Source of the DNA: Heliocybe sulcata
Taxonomy: Eukaryota; Basidiomycota; Agaricomycetes; Gloeophyllales; Gloeophyllaceae
Reading direction: 5' to 3'
DNA length: 64,000 bases
Assembly: GCA_004369045.1 (NCBI GenBank)
Contig: ML213504.1
Span: 963,508-1,027,507 of the forward strand
Of this stretch, positions 57,327-64,000 are shown piece by piece. Each line of letters starts with the position of its first letter. Position 1 is the first letter of the stretch. The translations under genes and the position numbers were made by a program. The notes under the pieces were generated by a model. That model had not been told where the DNA came from. It saw nothing but the letters and a program-made list of their open reading frames with translations, and searched no databases.

Positions 57327-60300
57327 ATGGCGCGACGCGACAGATCCTACTCGCCAGACGGCTCAAATAAGAGGGTAAGATCTTCATATCGCTCTTCACC
57401 CAGGTCCCCGTCGCCGACCAGGCGCCCAAGACCTAGATATGACGATCGAGACCGCGACAGAGAAAGGGACAGGGACAGGGAGTACCGCGACCGCGACAGA
57501 GACCGGCATCGAGACGACAGATATCGCGACGATAGGCGGAGAGATGCGTACAGAGACGACAGGCGAGACGACCGCAAGGACGACCGCCGACGTTCCCGGT
57601 CTAGGGAGCGGAGAGACCGCGAGCGCGACAGAGACCGGCCTGCGGCTCCTACGCCCGAGAAGTCCCAGGACAAGCAAGACAGGGAAGGCTCTGAGCCTGC
57701 ATTACCTGGAGAACCAAAGAAGAAGGATCTGAAGGCGAAGCTGGAGGCATGGAAGAAGCAGAGAGAGGCAACGAAGGCTTTGGATGAGGCGAAGGCGAAA
57801 GCTATGGCTCTGGCGGGCAAGTCGGCACCTCCAGGTGAGTATCCCGCTCTACTTTGGGTTATTTCATGATTTCACATCACTTGGTCAATGCCCCATCAGC
57901 TCCCGCCGCGTCCGCTCCAACCACAACCACGACCAAATCCTCCGGCCAACTCAACCGTGCTGCACTAGGAGGTCTAGGTCTCAAGGGTCTCCCTATCAAG
58001 CCTGACGTGCTTAAGCAAGCGAAAGCCTCAACTGCTGCGACATTGGACGATTCTGTCGAGACGAAGCGCACTCTGGAGAAGCTGGAGGATATGCCTGCTA
58101 TCGATATGACCATGGTCGAGGGTCAGAACGGCGTCGGCGATCTGGAAGGTGACGATGATGACGAGGAAGCGAACCGGATTGAACAGGAAATGAAGGAGAA
58201 AGCGAAGGACGTCACGGTGATGGATGTGGATGAAGACGACGTCGATCCGCTCGACGCGTTCATGAGCAGCGTGAAAGAAGAAGTGAAGAAGGTTAACGCA
58301 GAGGATTTGAAGAAGATGGGCGTGAATACTGGCAGCCTTCGTGCTCGTCTCGATGACCAGAACGGCGATGATGGTCCTGACGACATGACAGAAGCAGCCA
58401 CGGATGAGCTGGACGTGACAGATCTAAATGCTGAGGATATCCTCGCTTTGGCTGCTAAGAAAGTTAAGAAGAAGGATCTTGCCACCGTCGACCACTCCCG
58501 TATCCGCTACGAGCCATTCCGCAAAGAGTTCTATATTCCTCCGCCAGATATCGCTGACATGACGGACGAAGAGGCTGATCTCTTGCGCCTTGAACTGGAC
58601 GGCATCAAGATACGAGGCGTTGACTGCCCGAGACCAGTGACGAAGTGGAGTCACTTTGGCCTGCCTGCCACTTGGTGAGTGTGGCACCTCGAGAGATTCA
58701 ACATCATGTTAATGATCCTATCGCAGTTTGGACGTCATTAAGGAGAAGAATTACACCGCTCCTACACCCATCCAAGCTCAAGCAGTCCCTGCGATTATGT
58801 CTGGCCGGGATGTCATCGGCGTTGCGAAGACTGGGTCAGGAAAGACTATAGCATTTTTGTTGCCCATGTTCAGACATATCAAGGATCAACGACCGCTGGA
58901 ACAGATGGAAGGCCCCGTCGCTGTTATCATGACTCCTACTCGTGAACTTGCCGTTCAGATCCACAGAGAGTGCAAGCCCTTCCTGAGGGTGCTGAACTTG
59001 CGGGTACGTCTAAAGCGTTAGCCCTTTTTTGCCTCAGATCACTAATCCCCTGTATTCTAGGCTGTATGCGCCTATGGTGGTTCACCTATCAAAGACCAGA
59101 TTGCAGATATGAAGAAAGGCGCCGAGATCATTGTCTGCACACCTGGACGAATGATCGACCTTCTTACCGCAAATTCTGGTCGCGTAACCAATCTTAAGCG
59201 GGTGACCTACCTTGTCTTGGATGAAGCTGACCGTATGTTTGACATGGGTTTCGAACCTCAAGTGATGAAGATCGTGAACAACATTCGCCCTGACCGTCAG
59301 ACTGTCCTGTTCTCCGCGACCTTCCCCAAACAGATGGACTCACTTGCACGAAAGATCTTGAAAAAGCCTCTCGAAATTACCGTTGGTGGGCGCTCCGTCG
59401 TCGCTGCAGAAATTGAGCAGATCGTCGAAGTTCGCCCTGAAGAGACTAAGTTCAACAGGCTCCTGGAAATCCTCGGCCAGATGTACAACGAGGATCCGGA
59501 GGCTCGGACATTAATCTTCGTGGACCGCCAGGAAGCGGCGGACGATCTCCTACGCGAGCTTCTGCGCAAGGGCTACCTATGCATGTCCTTGCACGGTGGG
59601 AAGGACCAAGTCGATCGTGACCAGACCATTGCTGATTTCAAGTCTGGCGTCGTACCTGTTGTTATTGCGACCTCGGTTGCAGCGCGAGGCCTGGACGTCA
59701 AGCAGCTGAAGCTTGTTATCAACTATGATGCCCCGAATCACATGGAGGATTATGTCCACCGCGCTGGTCGTACTGGTCGTGCGGGTAACAAGGGGACATG
59801 CGTCACCTTTATCACCCCTGACCAGGATCGGTATTCGGTGGATCTTTACAGGGCTTTGCAAGCTAGCAACGCGCCTGTACCTAAAGATCTCGAGGAAATG
59901 GCAAACAGTAAGTCGGTGCCACTGAACTAATGTGCAGCATGGAGAACTCATGTCCTTTTAATCAGGTTTCCTTGATAAGGTCAAATCTGGAAAAGCGCAT
60001 ATAGCAGGCTCTGGGTTTGGTGGCAAGGGTCTGGATAGGCTGGACAAAGAGCGCGACGCCAAAGAGAAGGCTGAGCGCAAGGCTTACGGCGAACCTGGCG
60101 TGGAGGAGGAGAAGACCACTACCGAGGAGACCACTGCTAAGGGTGCAGACGACATGAACTTTGGTAATTTCAAAGTCGAAGTCAAGCGTGGCCCAGCACC
60201 GGACTCTTCCAAGGGCCTGCTCGGCGTGGCAGGTGCGGCTGCGGCTGCCAAGCGCCTGGCGCAGCAGAAGGAGCAGGAGAAGCTGCAAGCCTCCCTGCGT

Positions 60301-60964
60301 GCTGCAGAGGAAGCCGTTGCTCGGGCTGGCAAGGATACGCCAGCCCACAAGCAGGCCATGAGTGTGGTGGCCAAGCTGAACGCGCAGCTCAGAGCGCACA
60401 AGCTGGTCATGCAGTCCCAGATCCCGCTGGACGACACGTCTACTCGGAAGGCAGATGCCACCGAGTTCCACGCCATTATACCTATTAACGATTACCCCCA
60501 GAAGGCTAGGTGGAAGGTTACGAACAAGGAGACCATGACTCAGGTACGTCGGATTCCCTCGTTTCATGGGATCATATTGTACTTACTTGTCTATTTGTTC
60601 CGCAGCTCATTGAGATTAGCGGTGCCTCTGTAACTAATAAGGGTGCGTAGACTATCCCTGCTGAGTTTAATCTACTAATATGTGCCGCGTGGTGTCTAGG
60701 TATATTCTATGAAGCCGCCAAGGAGCCGCCTCCCGAAGGGCCTCCTAAGCTACACCTTCTCATTGAATCCAACGAAGAGTGGAGGGTACGTCTTCTTCTC
60801 AATTTCAGGTGAACTCATGCTGAGTCATATGCGCGGATTCGCGTCTCCAGGTCGAGCAAGCAGTACGAGAGATTAAGCGCCTGCTGCTCGAGGCTTCAGC
60901 GGCTGCTATTCAGGCAGAAATGCGGAATCCGACTGGCACAATTGGTCGTTACAGCGTGGTCTGA
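57327..60964 (+). CDS. PRP5: pre-mRNA-splicing DEAD-box ATPase Prp5 (DDX46)
   Basis: RNA helicase that remodels U2 snRNP for branch-site recognition. The start [15 protein letters not shown] leads into an RS/RD-rich region (repeated RDRDRE and DDRRD blocks), then an acidic linker with [12 protein letters not shown], the Prp5-specific block. Helicase motifs are complete: [10 protein letters not shown] (Q), AKTGSGKT (I), PTRELA (Ia), TPGRMIDLL (Ib), [12 protein letters not shown] (II), FSATFPKQ (III), [10 protein letters not shown] (IV), [13 protein letters not shown] (V) and [10 protein letters not shown] (VI). The C-terminal domain with [15 protein letters not shown] and [11 protein letters not shown] is typical, and it ends [10 protein letters not shown]. 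About eight introns. Length of about 1,070 residues fits the family. Confidence 0.95.
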
Positions 60965-61524
60965 AGAGGGTCATTTCTTGGTGCGGTATGCAATACTGGT
61001 ATTTCTTTGACATGTATTCCTGGACAATCCGATGTGGTGTATTGACTGATAAGTCACAGCTCCCGTGGACCGTACTTACGGGTGACGCGGTGTCTAAATA
61101 AATCTGCGCTGCCGCGTCTGTGCTGACGATAGTTGCGCGCGCATTCCGAGCCCACTTTCAATGCCGCGGGGCCCTGGGGACCAGGTCAGTCACGGTGGGG
61201 AAATGATAACGTGAATTGCCGATTTCTGGAGAATTGAGAATACACACGGCGTCTACTCGGGGCGAAGCAGCAACGTTTAAATTATATACATAGGATGACT
61301 TCGTATCCGGGTCGCGGACCATTGGAGACGTAGGCTATCAAAGCGCACGACTCGTCATCTTGTATGACCTGCCGAGCTGCCGTACCGTCGGATGGCAAAT
61401 GTCGCCAATGGGCATTCGTGGATGTTTGTAGTCACAAGCTTCGAGCAATAAATGGGACAGCCTGTGTCCAACCCGGCTTTTCTGCTTTCCCTGCCCTGTC
61501 GTCCAGCGAGCCTCAACGAGCTCC
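60965..61524. other. intergenic between PRP5 and drug transporter
   Basis: A 560-bp stretch with the 3' UTR of PRP5 and the transporter promoter. No coding pattern is seen. Confidence 0.5.
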
Positions 61525-63668
61525 ATGGCCGCCGAGGACGCCCGTCCGAGCACTGCAGCGTCGGCAGCCACGTCCTTCACGCAAGTTCATGACCATAACG
61601 ACCAGGGCTTAGCGACCCCCAACTGCATGCAGGGCGAGGGTGAGTCTGCGATTCCAGAAGACAAGAAAGAGGAAATCCTCGAGAATCTTGAGGATGACTG
61701 GCAGCACGATCCCATCAATCCCCGTAACTGGTCGGGCAAGAAGAAATGGCTGATGGTTTTCCTGGTAAGTGTCCCGATTCTTGGAATGGACGCACAAGCT
61801 CTGACAGCGATCATGACGGAAGGTGTCATTCTACACCTTCGTAACACCTCTGGCGAGTTCCGTGATGGCCCCGGCGCTCCCAGAAATTGCGGTACATTAT
61901 GGAATCACAAACCAGACACTAGTCGCTATGACCCTTAGCATCTTCTTGCTTTCCTTCGCGATTGGCCCACTATTCCTGGCACCTCTGTCCGAGATGTATG
62001 GTCGTACATGGGTAGGTCTGTGGGATCTCGCGTTGATCTCGAGTTCTTACGGCATCACGTAACAGGTCCTCCATCTGGGGAATCTCGTCTTCCTTGCCTT
62101 GAACCTCGGATGTGCATTCAGTCCTACGGCGAATTCTCTGATCGCGTTCCGGTTTCTCTGTGAGTACCAGCGTCTCTTCCAGCGCTTCGGTCCTGATGTC
62201 TGCTGTAGCGGGTTTTGCTGGCGCTGCGCCGATCGCCTGTGGCGGTGGATCTGTCAGTGACCTATATGCAGAGCGAGAACGCGCTTCTGCGATGGCTGTA
62301 TATACCATTGGCCCGCTCATAGGTAACTCTTCTGTCAACTACAGGCAGAGCAATCATTGATACCTGTCTATAGGCCCCGTGGTCGGGCCCATTATTGGTG
62401 GCTACGTCTCTGAAACGATCGGCTTCAAATACGTTTTCGTTATCGTTGCGGGGCTTTGCGGTCTCGCATCCGCGATAGCCATCCCGCTGTTACAAGAGAC
62501 TTATGCGCCTGTCATCCGGCTGCGGCTTGCCAAAAAGTCCGCTGATCCCGAGAAGGCGGCTGCAAAGCATCCCCATCTTCAGCAAGAGCATGGAAGCAAG
62601 CTGCACATTTTATGGGTAAACATCAGTCGGCCCTTCATACTACTCACTAGAAGCTTTATATGCTTCATCCTAAGCGCCTATATGGCTCTGTACGTGTTTA
62701 AGAATTCCTTCCTCTGTGTGTGGAACTGATCACGCCTTCCTTAGGATGTATGGTCAGTGCCCTTCGTGCATTGCGGTCTGTCTGGCATAGTGATCAAGAT
62801 ATTGTGTACTAGGTATTTACTACCTTATGTTCTCGACATTCCCAGGTGAGTAGGCTGCCCATCTAGCTAACTAACATGCTCATTGAATTATTGTCCAGAT
62901 CTCTTCAGTGGCGTGTACCATTTCGGCTTGGGGCCCACTGGGCTGGCGTATATCGGGCTCGGTGCTGGCTTCCTACTCTCCACATTCCTCGGCGCGCAGT
63001 GGTCAGACGCCATGTATGCTTGGGTAAGTGGCACACTTGCCGAATACTGCCGATTGCATGCTCATCCTCTACCCAGTTCTGCGCCCGCAACGGAGGGCAA
63101 GGTAAGCCGGAATACCGGATACCTGCTCTCATATTCGGATCTATCTGGGTGCCAATCGGCCTTTTGTATGTCTCGAAAGCTGCATGAAACATTCATAAGA
63201 CTGACAGCGGTGTAGTTGGTACGGGTGGTCGGCAGCAGCCAGGCTCCATTGGATAATGCCCATCATCGGCACGGGCATCTACGGATTTGGACTGATGGCG
63301 ACGTTGTAAGCCATTTCATCCCGCTCCTGTAACTCGGACGTTCTCACTAAGAGCCATCGAAGCCTACCTATATCGCTGTACCTCGTCGACGCCTTTACCT
63401 ACGCCGCCAGCGCCATTGCTGCTGCCTCGGTAAGCTAGTCCTTTACGTGCCTACAAGATGATCAGTGACTGAATTGTGAGATCAGGTTTTCCGATCCATG
63501 TTCGGCTTTGTGTTCCCTCTATTCGGCACACAGATGTACGCGGCCCTTGGGGTGGGAGGTGGTAACTCCCTGCTTGCGGGGCTCGCCATCGTCCTTGGGA
63601 TCCCCGCACCCATCTGGATTTTCTTCTACGGAGAAAAGCTTCGGGCTCGGAGCTCGCTGTCACGCTAA
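61525..63668 (+). CDS. DHA1-type MFS multidrug transporter
   Basis: Twelve-helix drug:H+ antiporter of the plasma membrane (Tpo1/Flr1/Qdr group). The start MAAEDARPSTAASAATS precedes a long hydrophilic tail with DPINPRNWSGKKKW, the block found just before helix 1 in this family. Then VTPLASSVMAPALPEIAVHYG, PLSEMYGRTWV (motif A), LAFRFL-type helix 4, AGFAGAAPIACGGGSVSDLY, GPVVGPIIGGYVSETIGFKYVF (motif C) and LPLLQETYAPV. The later helices include GPTGLAYIGLGAGFLLS, IPALIFGSIWVPIGL, YLVDAFTYAASAIAAAS and FVFPLFGTQMYAALG, then a short basic tail ending ARSSLSR. About ten exons; substrate unknown. Confidence 0.9.
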
Positions 63669-64000
63669 GTCTCACACGACCCGTCCGCGACACCCCTCTC
63701 CGATCTCCCATAGTACATACAGGTTACTATCATAGTTCATGTTGTTGTGTGGGTTTGTATAGGTCGTATATTATGGATGTAGTCACGCAACGGAATGATA
63801 TACCTAATGAGTACACTGGTCATATTCACCATTGTCTTCGCCTTGACGGAGGCTGATTGCGCCTCTGGCCGTCTGTACATCGACGGCGACAAGATAGGGA
63901 AAGCATATACGGCCATTCAACGGGAATTAGCAATATGCTGTAACTAATATGCGCTCCTGTTCAACCCAAAGCTCCGAGGCTTCACACTACTGGAGTTCAA
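63669..64000. other. right-edge intergenic DNA
   Basis: 3' UTR of the transporter gene and sequence running off the window. No gene is visible. Confidence 0.5.

Noticed and set aside
57347-57820. 157-codon minus-strand Ser/Leu/Arg frame
   Set aside because: Mirror of the RD-repeat region of PRP5.
58123-58485. Ser/Phe-rich minus-strand frame
   Set aside because: Mirror of the acidic linker of PRP5.

Overview
The window is nuclear DNA of a filamentous basidiomycete, most likely an Agaricomycete. The evidence is a dense set of genes on both strands, broken by many 40-70 bp GT-AG introns. The proteins are typical of fungi: a Kch1-type K+ transporter, sugar and drug MFS carriers, a secreted double-psi beta-barrel protein and VMA21 with a dilysine tail. 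It is a scaffold with one assembly gap (580 N at 14717-15296). I recognise 28 protein-coding genes and saw no rRNA, tRNA or CRISPR array.

Layout. 0.4-5.4 kb: cystathionine gamma-synthase-like PLP enzyme (-), F-box protein (+), secreted Lys-rich barwin/RlpA-like protein (+). 5.5-12.5 kb: UTP12 (-), aspartyl aminopeptidase (+) and IMP4 (-); UTP12 and IMP4 both act in the small-subunit processome. 12.8-17.1 kb: two ribonucleotide reductase small-subunit genes, head to head around the gap, with clustered ACGCGT (MCB) boxes. 18.2-22.6 kb: disordered protein, VMA21, ALG8. 22.7-30.9 kb: DRG1/RBG1 GTPase, KCH1-like transporter, hexose-type MFS carrier, mitochondrial IMP2 protease. 31.4-39.7 kb: ATE1 arginyltransferase, PROPPIN (HSV2-like), Cys-rich disordered protein, NCS1/frequenin, EMC3. 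39.8-47.7 kb: SLH1/ASCC3-type helicase with a decayed second cassette, then a kynurenine-type aminotransferase. 48.1-50.1 kb: a DNA transposon with perfect 40-bp inverted ends and a 7-bp target duplication. 50.9-57.1 kb: an ankyrin-DysF-FYVE-UBZ-like-RING protein, an acidic unknown protein and a PI31-like proteasome regulator. 57.3-63.7 kb: PRP5 DEAD-box splicing helicase and a DHA1-type drug transporter.

Most genes are housekeeping genes in divergent or convergent pairs, with spacers as small as 34 bp. I see no secondary-metabolite or mating cluster. The least ordinary items are the five-domain membrane-targeted E3-like protein, whose FYVE zinc motif seems to need a 3-nucleotide exon; the intact-looking transposon ends; the duplicated RNR small subunit under MCB boxes; and the truncated two-cassette helicase.
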